From positions 849,501 through 913,500 of the forward strand of contig NZ_CP150096.1 in the NCBI RefSeq assembly GCF_038396765.1: DNA of 64,000 nt, given 5' to 3'. Position numbers and translations under genes: made by a program. Origin of the DNA: Chitinophaga caseinilytica (lineage in GTDB: Bacteria > Bacteroidota > Bacteroidia > Chitinophagales > Chitinophagaceae). The notes under the pieces were generated by a model, which searched no databases, had not been told where the DNA came from, and saw only the letters and a list, made by a program, of their open reading frames with translations. Numbering within the stretch: position 1 is the first letter of the stretch; every line of letters starts with the position of its first letter. Below, one piece after another: positions 55,825-64,000 of the stretch.

Positions 55825-55851
55825 CCGGGAAGCGAAAGCTTTCCGGTTTTT
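55825..55851 (+). terminator. Terminator of pyrH
   Basis: The stem CCGGGAAGC / GCTTTCCGG with a central G-T pair and loop GAAA is followed by five T. Confidence 0.88.
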
Positions 55852-55879
55852 GCTTTTTTGGGGGATTGGGCCGTTTTGG

Positions 55880-56405
55880 ATATGGTTGATGGATTGGGTT
55901 ACCTCTTAGGTTGTTTTGGTATTCTTGGCTTGGGGGTTCTGATTTAGGAAGGGCGGCCTCGGAGTCGTTGTGAGGCGATGGTTGTGGTTTGGGGTTCCGG
56001 GTTTGGGGGTACTGATTTAGTAAGGGGCGGTCTCGGAGTTTTTGAGGAGGCGATGGTTATGTTTTGGGGTACCGGGTTAGGGGTACTGACTTAGAAAGGG
56101 CGGTCTCGGAGTCGTTGTGAGGCGATGGTTGTGGTTTGGGGGACCGGGGTTGGGAGTGCTGTTTTAGGAAGGGCGGTCTCGGAGTCGTTGTGAGGCGATG
56201 GTTGTGGTTTGGGGTTCCGGGGTCGGGGATACTGATTTAGTAAGGGCGGTCTCGGAGTCTTTGAGGAGGCAATGGTTATGGTTTGGGGTTATGGGATTGG
56301 AGATATTAGTTTAGCAAGGGCGGTCTCGGAGTATTTGAAGAGGTGCTGTTTATGGTTTGGGGTTTCTGGGGCGGGGTGATTCTATCAGGGCTTGTCTTCG
56401 AGTCC
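55880..56405 (+). repeat. G-rich tandem repeat, period about 73-74 bp, six to seven units
   Basis: The phrase GGGCGGTCTCGGAGTC recurs with its core CTCGGAGT at 55958, 56032, 56105, 56178, 56251 and 56325, and degenerately near 56397. Each unit also has GAGGCGATGGTTGTGGTTTG and a GGGG.TACTGATTTAG segment. The period is not a multiple of three, and stop codons fall in every frame, so it is not coding. The G-runs are all on the plus strand. Confidence 0.9.
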
Positions 56406-56816
56406 AGATGAAATTCATTGTTTCCGATTTGGGTTATGAGGCTTGGGACTACTGATTTCACCATATGAGGTGCCCCGGAATCACAGCAGGCATCGACCCG
56501 AACCAAATGGCGGGGCAGTTATTCAATTAGTCACTGGCGCCCCAGAATTGAAAAATGAAGGCAGCAAGCATATGCAAGCCAGCCGTTATTCATTAAGTGA
56601 ACAATATGCCCACGGGAGTTGACGATAACTTTGATTATTAACAATCTTTCAGGAAACCGCTACTGAGATTTGGAAAATTCTTTGCTGTGACGCTTTTATA
56701 AACAGCCGTTCTATTAGCTTTTTCTGAAAATTATCCTTGGTTTAATGGGCCGGCACATCTGACAAATGGGACAAGCATCGGTAATTCGCAAAGAAAGACT
56801 ACCCCTACCAAAGTTT
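56406..56816. other. Non-coding stretch between the tandem repeat and the palindrome array
   Basis: No ORF with coding character, no recognised RNA gene. It is AT-richer than the genes around it. Confidence 0.5.
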
Positions 56817-59419
56817 GCCTGGAGAGGAATCTCCGGGCATCATTTCATGTGTCCATTAGTAACTGTGTAGATTGAAAACGTTGAAGTATTGTAACATAAA
56901 AAGAATAAGGGAAGTACCCCGGGAAGAATCCCAGGGTGGTTGAACATGCAATCGACATTGAATTCAAAAGCAAAATGGCCTGTCTAATTGTTAATGGATC
57001 GTTGTACTAATCTGTTTGAATATTTTAATATGGGTTCGTGAAGTAGCCGATCCGCTGTTAAGAAATTTCAGAAGGCCTGGAAAACGGCCAGGGAAGAATC
57101 CCCGGCCCCAACATCCATTCTGTTAAACTCTAACCCCAGTTTAAAAAGCAACAAAAATTCATTCACCCAATTTATCCTGTACTTACCGTTTCGTACAAAC
57201 GAAGCTGCATGATTGATCATCGAAAAATCCGATGACATGCTGCAGGGTGTTTCCGCGCTGCGGTGTGAAAAATGCCTGAAGAAGAATCTCCAGGCCCGTT
57301 TGCTCAAGCGAGCGTATGTCGAATCGGTAAGGAGTATCTTTATTGATTGTGTTTCACCTGATCAGGAAGAAAAGGCCCAGAGGATGAATCCCCAGGCCGT
57401 GCGTTGTCGAACAAAAAAATCGTTTCCCGCCATCACTGGTACCAACTTGGCTTAATTTCTTTTATATCTATTTGCGGATAATTCCATGCTCTTTCAAGTC
57501 GCATCATACAAACTTGCTTGCAGTTTTCGGTTACAATAAACCTCCTGTTCGATTTGCGTCAAGGAAGAAAAAGGCCCCCGAAGAAGAATCCCCAGACCGA
57601 GCGTTCTAGAACAAAAAACACGTTGCCAGCTGCCACAGGCGCAAACTTGGCTTAATTTCTTTTATATCTATTTACGGATAAATTCATGCTCTTTCAAGCC
57701 GAAGTACACAAGCTTGTTTGCTAATTTCCGTTGCAATAGACTTCCTGTTCGATTTGCAACAAGGGAAGAAAAGGCCCAGAGGATGAATCCACAGGCCGTG
57801 CGTTGTCGAACAAAAAAATCGTTTCCCGCCATCACTGGTACCAACTTGGTTCAATTCGTTGTGCATCCCTTTTTGGTTAACTTATGCTCAATTACATTGT
57901 ATCACACAATATTGTTTACGTATTTTTCTTAATGGTGAACGTGATGTTCGATTTACATCGAAGAAAGAAAAGGCCCAGAGGAAGAATCCCCAGGCCGAGC
58001 GTTGTCGAACAAAAAAATCGTTGCCGGCCATCACTGGAACCAACTTGGCTCAATTCGTTTTGCATTCCTTTCGGTTAACTTATGCTCAATCCTATTGCTG
58101 CATACAATAATGTTTGCATATTTTGTAAGTGGTGATCGTAATGTTCGATTTCCGTCAAGGAAAAACAAGGCCCCCGAAGAAGAATCCCCAGGCCGAGCGT
58201 TCTAGAACAAAAAATACGTCACCAGCAACCACTGGCGCCAACCTGGCGAAATTTTTTATGCATTCCTTTTCGTTTAACTTCTGCTCAACCCCATTACAAC
58301 ACACAATAATATTTGTTTAGTTATGCCTTGGTAAACTTGCCATACCATACGTGGAAAAGAATGAAAATACCCGGGGAAGAATCCCCAGGTAGGAAATCTC
58401 ATCCAATGAAAATGAATCGATCAACATCTATTTCGTTTCAAGTCAACTTCCGTACTATGCCGCATTCTTCGGCCCAAATTTTTACCATTGAATATGGGAA
58501 ACTCCACCCAGGGAAGATTCCCCGGGTTTCATTTCATCAAAGTCAAAGAATCAGTATTGCATTTTTACCCACCTATTCCTGCGCGTCGCTGCATTGCCTG
58601 ATTCACGACATCTTCGCCATATGTGCCGGAGGAAGAATCCCCCAGCCCTTTTTTTCTTCCGTATCAATCAAGATTCATATCTGATCAAATCCGGATACAC
58701 CAGCCTATCTATTCAGCATTGCTATCTTTAGCACCGGGAGTCAATTCCCGGGCAAACTCCTCCGGTCGAAAAACATTGCCCGGGGAGAAATCCCCAGGCG
58801 TTGTTAATCTGGCATTTGCGTTATTGAAGGAATTCAGGGAAGAAGGTGTCTGCTCTCGTGTTCATCTCGTCATAAAAATGCCGGGGAAGAATCCCCTGGC
58901 TTGCACCTACAGTTAACCATTAAAAATTTACAACCCCGTAAAATCTTACACCGATCTGCTAATGAAATGAGCCCGGAGAGGAATCTCCAGACCGGTAATA
59001 ATGGAAAATGTATGAATTTGACCTATCCTGATAATTTATGCTGCAGGTATGTCTGATAGAATTGCAGCCCGGGATGAATCCCCGGCCGGTTATCACTTGT
59101 GTACAGATAACTGCATTTTCAGACATAACCCCATAGTTATTCATGCTGGTTTGTCCCGCCTTTCAAAGAACTTTTTGTGTGGAAACAGCGCCCGGGGAAG
59201 AATCCCCAGGCCGTTTTATTCCCATTGGTTGGTTCGTTAATACCCACATGTTAGAACCTTTCAAATCTTTTCCGGTATAGCTTCACCGGTCAATACACAT
59301 GCGATCGCCCGATCATGCTATTTCAGGTTTTCATCCGGCACAGCTAATTCCATTCATCCCACTTGCCGGCGGTTGCAACATTCTGGAAAGTCCAGGGCCT
59401 GAGGAAGAATCCCCACCCC
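56817..59419. repeat. Array of about 18 imperfect palindromes (22-nt hairpins)
   Basis: The consensus hairpin is GCC, a mismatch (C with A), GGGGA, loop AGAA, TCCCC, GGC. Copies start at 56817, 56916, 57086, 57274, 57374, 57573, 57773, 57972, 58169, 58369, 58506, 58625, 58731, 58778, 58880, 58971, 59067 and 59190, with a decayed one at 59395. Spacing is often near 100 or 200 bp. Both arms vary together: the outer stem is GCC/GGC, ACC/GGT or GGCC/GGCC, and the inner stem is GGGGA/TCCCC, GGAGA/TCTCC or GGGA/TCCC. The mismatch stays unpaired (C-A or A-C). No genes lie in the array. Confidence 0.9.
57340..58330 (+). repeat. Five tandem units of about 199 bp containing the palindrome
   Basis: Hairpins at 57374, 57573, 57773, 57972 and 58169 are followed by a shared sequence: GCGTT.T.GAACAAAAAA, then a motif like CACTGGTACCAACTTGG, an AT-rich tract, and GTTCGATTT before the next hairpin. 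Units alternate in type (AGAGGATGAA versus CCCGAAGAAGAA cores). Identity between units is high but uneven. Short translated stretches repeat because the DNA repeats, in shifting frames. Confidence 0.85.
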
Positions 59420-59929
59420 GTTTTAACCCTTTCAAAAGTGTGCATCCATCATGCGTATTCTTTAATTTCTTCATCACCACATCGATCCGCGCCGGCACAT
59501 TCAATCTTTGATTCCGGTCCTCCCGGAGGTCCGATCGCCCGCCTAACCCTGCGGACAGAACGGAGCACTCCGCAGGAGGGATCCCGGCCCCATTTGCGGA
59601 TGCAAACGGGCTGTCTGTGAAACCAATCGTTATGAATACACCCATAGCGCATTATGCTATTCCTTTGTCAATCTTATTTGTTGCCCAGTTTCCGGGGCTT
59701 TTTACAAGGGCCCGCTTCCGGGCACTTTAATGTGACTTTTCACGATTCCCCAATGAGCGAGGCGCACTTCTTCACATGCGAATCCCAAACCCGTACGTGT
59801 TGACAAACGAGTGCGACTGAGATCGCTACTATTTTACCATTACAGCCCCTCTTCCGGAGGCTCGCCCTCAGCACCCAGCCAGATGCCGCGATGCGAACCT
59901 CCTTCCAAGGGATCCAATCCCAAAAACGG
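59420..59929. other. Degenerate palindromes and non-coding sequence
   Basis: GC-rich, partly palindromic pieces at about 59508-59530, 59568-59595 and 59708-59721 (GCCCGC-TT-CCGGGC type) may be decayed copies. No gene recognised. Confidence 0.4.
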
Positions 59930-60240
59930 AACATAATCGAGCGGCAAAGCATTAAACCACTCCCGGAGTTCTCCCCGCAAAGCACAACGAAATGCGCAGG
60001 TGCGGAACCTTCCGGCAAAGGATGCCCTATCCCGAATTCGAGACATTTATTGATCGGCAAAGCATCTCACCAAGCCCGATGTTCTCCCCGCACCGCACAA
60101 CGAAATGTGCCTGGCGGAACCTTTCGGCAAAGGATGCCTTATCCCTCATTCAAAACATTGCCGGCCTTATCCCGGAGCCTTCCCCGCAAGACGCAACGAG
60201 ATGCGCAGGTGCGGAACCTCCAGGCAGTGAATCACCGTTT
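59930..60240. repeat. Second repeat family, period about 113 bp, three copies
   Basis: CGGCAAAGCAT recurs at 59942 and 60055. The following TTCTCCCCGCA, GCACAACGAAATG and GCGGAACCTT.CGGCAAAGGATGCC segments also repeat. A third, partial copy covers about 60175-60235. Each copy contains CGGAA / TTCCG arms that can pair. Confidence 0.8.
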
Positions 60241-60384
60241 CCTTGCACACGCCTTTTCCCAAATATGGTCCAGCGTGCGCCGGTAACCTGCCGGCATAGC
60301 ACTCCCGTTCTCGCTTACGTACATAAACGAGTGGGCGTACCCGACAAAATCGTTACCTGATCCTGTCAGTAATGAAACAGGCCA

Positions 60385-61059
60385 TTAATCGGCGTCCGGG
60401 CCGGAAAACTTGCTACGTGGCGGCTTGGGCAACAACAATCCTCCCTTGCTACGGATGAACCGCTTCCTGATCCGGCCGGATTCCGGTTTTACATTCATGG
60501 ATTCCGGGTGCTGGAAAGCATTGGAAAAGTCGGTCAGCTCCGGTACAGGAATATCCGCCGGCGGAACCCGATCCCCATAAAACCAGGCACTGGAATATGG
60601 ATATTCGATCTGATCGCCGCACAACCCGGAATTAACCGGCGCCTGGTGCATGTTTTCCAGCATTTCTCCGGCTGCCGAAAAGCTGGTGATTTCCACCCGG
60701 ATCTTCTGCTTCTCCCAGAACTGGAATACACGGTCTGCCAGGTGACTCCGGTAAAGCTCCAACGCTCCGGGGTCCGTTGCCCGTAAATCATACTTGATAC
60801 GCCGGGCGATGTGCCGCAGCAGCGGCTGGCGGACGTTGGCCTTCTCCCAGGGAGGCCGTTGCTGCCACATGGCATGAAACTCGTCTTCCAGCAACACATA
60901 ACCATACAGCCAAATCCGCTGCTGGGCCACCATGAACGTCAGGCCCTCCATTACGAACTGCTTGTATCGGTCATCGCGCAACAAAGCATGGTCTTTGTAG
61001 CAGCAGGCCGTCATCAACTGGACGCAGCCTGGTTGTTTTATAGGGTAAAAATTGCTCAT
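60385..61059 (-). CDS. RAYT-like (Y1 transposase fold) protein lacking catalytic residues
   Basis: A 224-aa protein (MSNFYPIKQPGCVQLMTACC) with the layout of REP-associated tyrosine transposases. The N-terminal strand-helix unit is LLRDDRYKQFVMEGLTFMV. The region of the HUH motif is YGYVLLEDEFHAMWQ, where RAYTs have MPDHFHLL; here the first His is Glu60 and only His62 remains. The helix RHIARRIKYDLR and FQFWEKQKIRVEITS follow. The segment MLENMHQAPVNSGL corresponds to LDYIHxNPVxAGL, with Asn136 in place of the nucleophilic Tyr, and YPYSSAWFYGD is the usual RAYT ending. A basic tail of about 60 residues follows. Catalysis is unlikely, DNA binding possible. It sits beside the palindrome array. 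The longer upstream frame has no good start. Confidence 0.65.
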   Translation of the reverse strand: MSNFYPIKQPGCVQLMTACCYKDHALLRDDRYKQFVMEGLTFMVAQQRIWLYGYVLLEDEFHAMWQQRPPWEKANVRQPLLRHIARRIKYDLRATDPGALELYRSHLADRVFQFWEKQKIRVEITSFSAAGEMLENMHQAPVNSGLCGDQIEYPYSSAWFYGDRVPPADIPVPELTDFSNAFQHPESMNVKPESGRIRKRFIRSKGGLLLPKPPRSKFSGPDAD

Positions 61060-61807
61060 AAACAGATTACAAAAACTTGGGTCCAAACTGGTCAGCAGGT
61101 ATAAACACCCTGCGTACCTATGTGCTCTCCAACTTATAATAACCAACTGCCCGTCTGGCTCAAAATGCCCTACCACACAGCACCTCGGCATTGATCGGGC
61201 GCTTCATCAACAGATGGCAATTCAGGCTACATGTTTTTACATATCCGAATAACTTTATGGTTCTCAATATGTTTGTTCATCATCAGGCGACAAAACCTCC
61301 CGCCCAAACCCACCGGCAAGCAATGTCCATCCGTCACCGCCGCAAAACCGGCGCAGGCTCCTATTTGCAGGCACCGGCTGCGCGGCAAAGCCGAAACACC
61401 CTGCCACACAGCACGCTGGCACCTAATCGGGCTAACTCATCAATAGATGAAAGGCAAAGCTGACCTGGCTATATGTTTTGATATACATACATGATTTTTA
61501 TGCGCTCAATAAATATCCACTTTGGGTTTGTGGCAAGACGGGCACCATACCCAAAACCGGCACGCCTGTAGCAACAGGAGCATCCAGCTGTCGGCAGCAT
61601 TGGCGCCATGGTTGGCTTTCTTTGTTCGGGAACGCTGTATTTGTGTAAGTCCGGCACTTTCCACCGGGGAGAACGATCATCGGGGTTAACGCGTGATCCG
61701 TTCCGCTTCAATCATTTTGACTCCTGCATCATCAATTTGATATTTGGTGTGTCAAACAATGCCTGCAATTTAGTCGGAGGAATTGACATATCGATCGTTC
61801 ATTTTAT
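61060..61807. other. Non-coding region upstream of the RAYT-like gene
   Basis: No convincing gene. It holds a duplicated segment of about 100 bp and several GC-rich partial palindromes. Confidence 0.5.
61168..61505. repeat. Direct duplication of about 100 bp flanking the start side of the RAYT-like gene
   Basis: The copies at 61168-61262 and 61399-61505 share CC(T)ACCACACAGCAC, GGCA...ATCGGGC, CATCAA.AGATG, and an end of the type ATGTTTT.ATA..C followed by TTTATG..CTCAATA. Between them lies unrelated sequence. Confidence 0.7.
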
Positions 61808-63748
61808 TCAGTTTATGGGTATGGTATTAATACCTTCGTCCTCCAACATTAGTGTATATTCGAACGTCGTGTAGGAAGTTCCGTCGCTTTTAACGATAAT
61901 CGATCCTTCCATTTTTTCGATGAAATCTTTACAGATGATCAACGCCAAACCCGCTCCCCTATTACCTTCCCGCGCATACTTGCCCGGCACCTTGTATTCG
62001 AAGATGTGATAAATGTCGATATCGGAAATTCCCGAACCACCATTCGTAACGGAAATGACTGCACGCTCTTTCTGTTTCGATGCACGGATACTCACCGCAC
62101 TCGCCTTCAACGAAAATTTGATCGCATTGTGCAGCAGGTTCCGATGCACGAATTGCATCATCTCCCGGTCCCCCTTCACCTGCATACCCGCCGGGATGGC
62201 CATTTCCAGCACCAATCCCTTATCGCGGATATCGGCAGCGTAAAGGTCCAGCACTTCCTGCCACAACTCTTCCAGCGAATACGGCAGCGGGTTGTACTCG
62301 AAACCCGTCAACTGCGAACGTATCCAGCTCAGCACCGTTTCGAAAAGTTGCAGCGTATCCGCCGCCATGGCGGCAATCGTGTTGGCGATCTCCTGGTACT
62401 GCGCCGGCCGCAGGTCTTTCTGCCGGAAAAGTTCCGCCACGTTGATGATATGGCTCAGCGGCAAACGGAAATCATGTGCGAGGATCGTCAGCAGTTTATT
62501 CTTGAAATCGTCGTGATGATGCAGCAGCTGGTTCTTCTCGATCACCATCCGGTTGATCGTACTGATGCGCTTTTTAATGCGTTTGTTCTCCCGTTGCGCA
62601 CGGTACCAAGTGAACAGCAACATTGCGGAAAGCACCAGGCACACAGCGATGAAAACGAATACCGTGGCCCGGTTGCGGCTTTCCATCCGGTCGTACGTTT
62701 CGGTTTGTTCGCGCAACTGTTTATCCAAACGGTAATTGCTCAGTTCCTGGTCGCGCAGGAATGATTCCATGTAATCCTGCTCCTGCCGCGAGCGCAGGTT
62801 CTCCTGGTGCGAAGCGATCTCTTCGAGCATGTCGGCGTACTGCAGGGCTTTGACGGGGTCCGACTTTTTGTAGAATTCGTACAGCGCAATGACGGGCTTG
62901 ATCATGAGTTTCTTGTACCCGCCGGCCGCCGCTGCATCCAGCACGCGCTGCCGGTAAAGGGTAGAATCCGGGAGCTTCGACCATGCCGCGTAAATGACCA
63001 TCTGCGCGTTCCCGTACAGATCGAGGTAATGCATTTTCTCCGCGCCGGCATGCGCCGTCAGCATCTGAAGTTCCAGCATGGCGGAGTCGAGCTTGTTCTC
63101 GCGGACTTTTTCATGCGCGAGGAAAAGGCCGGTGTAAGTGATCATGCGATCGTCGTGATATCGAACGGCGATATCGCGCGCTTTATGCAGCGCCCATCTT
63201 GCGGAGTCTGCCTTGGCGGAATCGGAGGAGAAAACGATGTAGTAGTTGGCGAGCATGGTGGTCCAGATAGAATCCTTCAGCAGCCGGCTACCTACGCCCA
63301 TGGCAGATTCCATGTACTGATGCGCCTGGGGCAGGTTGCCTTCGTAATGATAGTAACCGCCGATGCAGTAGAGCGCGGTGCAAACGCCGGCGGAATCGCC
63401 GAGGGTGCGGTACAGGCTGAGGGCTTCGATGTAAAGCCGGTGCGCTACGTTGGAGTTGTTCTGGAAGGTGAAGCAGGCGCCGAGGTTGACGGATGCGTCT
63501 GCCAGTCCTTTTTGATAATGGATGCGCCGGGAGAGGTCGCGCGCGCGTTCGGCGTATCGCAGGGCGCTGTCGAGATGGGTGACGAGGTAAATGGCGCTGA
63601 GGACGTTGAGCTGATCGTTGTATGCGGTGCTGTCTTTTGTACGGTGCAGTTCGGTTTTGAGGCGTTGGATGAGGGAAGCCTGGGCGAAGGAGCTGAAAGC
63701 GGCCAGGCAGCAGCACAAAAGCAGGCAGAGGCCCTTCCGGGAGGGCAT
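61808..63748 (-). CDS. TPR-containing sensor histidine kinase
   Basis: About 646 aa from ATG 63748, which gives a signal peptide (MPSRKGLCLLLCCCLAAFSS). The periplasmic part is made of TPR-like repeats (DASVNLGACFTFQNNSNVAH, TALYCIGGYYHYEGNLPQAH). One membrane helix follows (TVFVFIAVCLVLSAMLLFTW), then a coiled linker, the H box LTILAHDFRLPLSHI, N box FVHRNLLHNAIKFSLKAS, G1 box ISVTNGGSGIS and G2 box GNRGAGLALIICKDF. In the G1 box the usual Asp that contacts adenine is Asn. No response regulator or receiver domain is next to it. In-frame starts at 63787 and 63829 are possible. Confidence 0.88.
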   Translation of the reverse strand: MPSRKGLCLLLCCCLAAFSSFAQASLIQRLKTELHRTKDSTAYNDQLNVLSAIYLVTHLDSALRYAERARDLSRRIHYQKGLADASVNLGACFTFQNNSNVAHRLYIEALSLYRTLGDSAGVCTALYCIGGYYHYEGNLPQAHQYMESAMGVGSRLLKDSIWTTMLANYYIVFSSDSAKADSARWALHKARDIAVRYHDDRMITYTGLFLAHEKVRENKLDSAMLELQMLTAHAGAEKMHYLDLYGNAQMVIYAAWSKLPDSTLYRQRVLDAAAAGGYKKLMIKPVIALYEFYKKSDPVKALQYADMLEEIASHQENLRSRQEQDYMESFLRDQELSNYRLDKQLREQTETYDRMESRNRATVFVFIAVCLVLSAMLLFTWYRAQRENKRIKKRISTINRMVIEKNQLLHHHDDFKNKLLTILAHDFRLPLSHIINVAELFRQKDLRPAQYQEIANTIAAMAADTLQLFETVLSWIRSQLTGFEYNPLPYSLEELWQEVLDLYAADIRDKGLVLEMAIPAGMQVKGDREMMQFVHRNLLHNAIKFSLKASAVSIRASKQKERAVISVTNGGSGISDIDIYHIFEYKVPGKYAREGNRGAGLALIICKDFIEKMEGSIIVKSDGTSYTTFEYTLMLEDEGINTIPIN

Positions 63749-64000
63749 CAGGGGGTTTGGGGAGGGAAGAGGGGCGAGGCTGGTCATATTGCTGTGTGTG
63801 AACCCGGAGGTGTTTCCGGCCGGTAACATGGCGCTGCTACATATATAATTTACGCAAAATCCGGCTATTTCAATATGCCGTTTGCCGGTCGGATTTTATG
63901 TTAACGGTTTGCAAATGCCCTCTCTGTTCAAAAAATGAACAGATTTTTCAATTATTCCGTTGAAAATGAACAGAAATGAACGACCGTCGATCGATTGCAG
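63749..64000. other. Upstream region of the histidine kinase gene
   Basis: AT-rich and non-coding as far as it can be read. A direct repeat ATGAACAGA occurs twice near the right end (around 63937 and 63967). Confidence 0.4.

Noticed and set aside
57340..58330. Family of small repeated proteins sharing NPQA...RTKK..PAITGTNL
   Set aside because: The similar peptides come from reading the 199-bp DNA repeats. They sit in different frames, lack consistent starts and are broken by stops, while the conserved feature is the DNA hairpin.
56817..59419. CRISPR array
   Set aside because: The repeats are degenerate palindromes of 22 nt with spacers of 25 to 180 bp, many of them alike, and no cas genes are present.
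56817..59419. Integron attC sites
   Set aside because: No cassette ORFs between the palindromes, no integrase, and no attC core-site motifs.
1..64000. tRNA, rRNA or tmRNA genes
   Set aside because: No tRNA T-loop and acceptor pairing, or rRNA/tmRNA signature, was seen on either strand. A dedicated search could still find an unusual one.

Overview
The window looks like chromosomal DNA of a GC-rich member of the Bacteroidota, most likely Chitinophaga or a close relative (class Chitinophagia). This is inferred from gene content and signals: gldE and gldD, a BatB/BatC pair, a MetH split into two genes, the long form of IspG, a short CarB without the C-terminal MGS domain, a 31-codon AURKAIP1/COX24-type basic protein, and promoters of the TTTG / TAnnTTTG type. 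No rRNA, tRNA, CRISPR array or prophage was recognised.

Layout. 1-4200 (minus strand): an L,D-transpeptidase cut by the window edge, RNase G with a long structured leader, a tiny ribosomal-type protein, a TPR protein and HU. 4400-10240 (plus): mutY, ssb, gldE-gldD, a DUF3109 protein and a LutB-type iron-sulfur protein. 10290-12280 (minus): an ECF sigma factor with an unusual chimeric anti-sigma protein. 13160-19750 (minus): purH, comEC and carB. 19920-25650: a small secreted protein, divergent DNA-binding proteins, an MscS channel and a TPR protein. 25800-34500: acs, a YkuD L,D-transpeptidase, and a minus-strand cluster of sigma factor, anti-sigma-like protein, outer-membrane barrel, small secreted protein and M16 peptidase. 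34860-43840: kbl, a catalytically dead OXA-like lipoprotein, batB-batC, a YitT protein, an AraC regulator, ispG and a lipoprotein. 43900-50610 (minus, with a short plus-strand unit): the two metH genes, comF and radA. 51140-55770 (plus): a YugP-type protease, rplM-rpsI-rpsB-tsf and pyrH.

55780-61800 is different. About 6 kb holds almost no genes and several repeat families: a G-rich tandem repeat of about 73 bp, some 18 copies of a 22-nt imperfect palindrome whose arms change in a compensated way, five tandem units of about 199 bp carrying that palindrome, a repeat of about 113 bp, and a duplicated segment of about 100 bp. The only convincing gene inside is a REP-associated-tyrosine-transposase-like protein (60385-61059) that has lost its first HUH histidine and its nucleophilic tyrosine. 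This palindrome island with a degenerate or domesticated RAYT-like protein is the best candidate for an undescribed system. A TPR-containing sensor histidine kinase closes the window.

Five otherwise normal genes (mutY, carB, kbl, radA, and the MscS C-terminus) carry apparent single-base frameshifts. Four sit in homopolymers that are one base short. Under-called homopolymers in the assembly are the simplest explanation, so these genes are annotated as probably intact.
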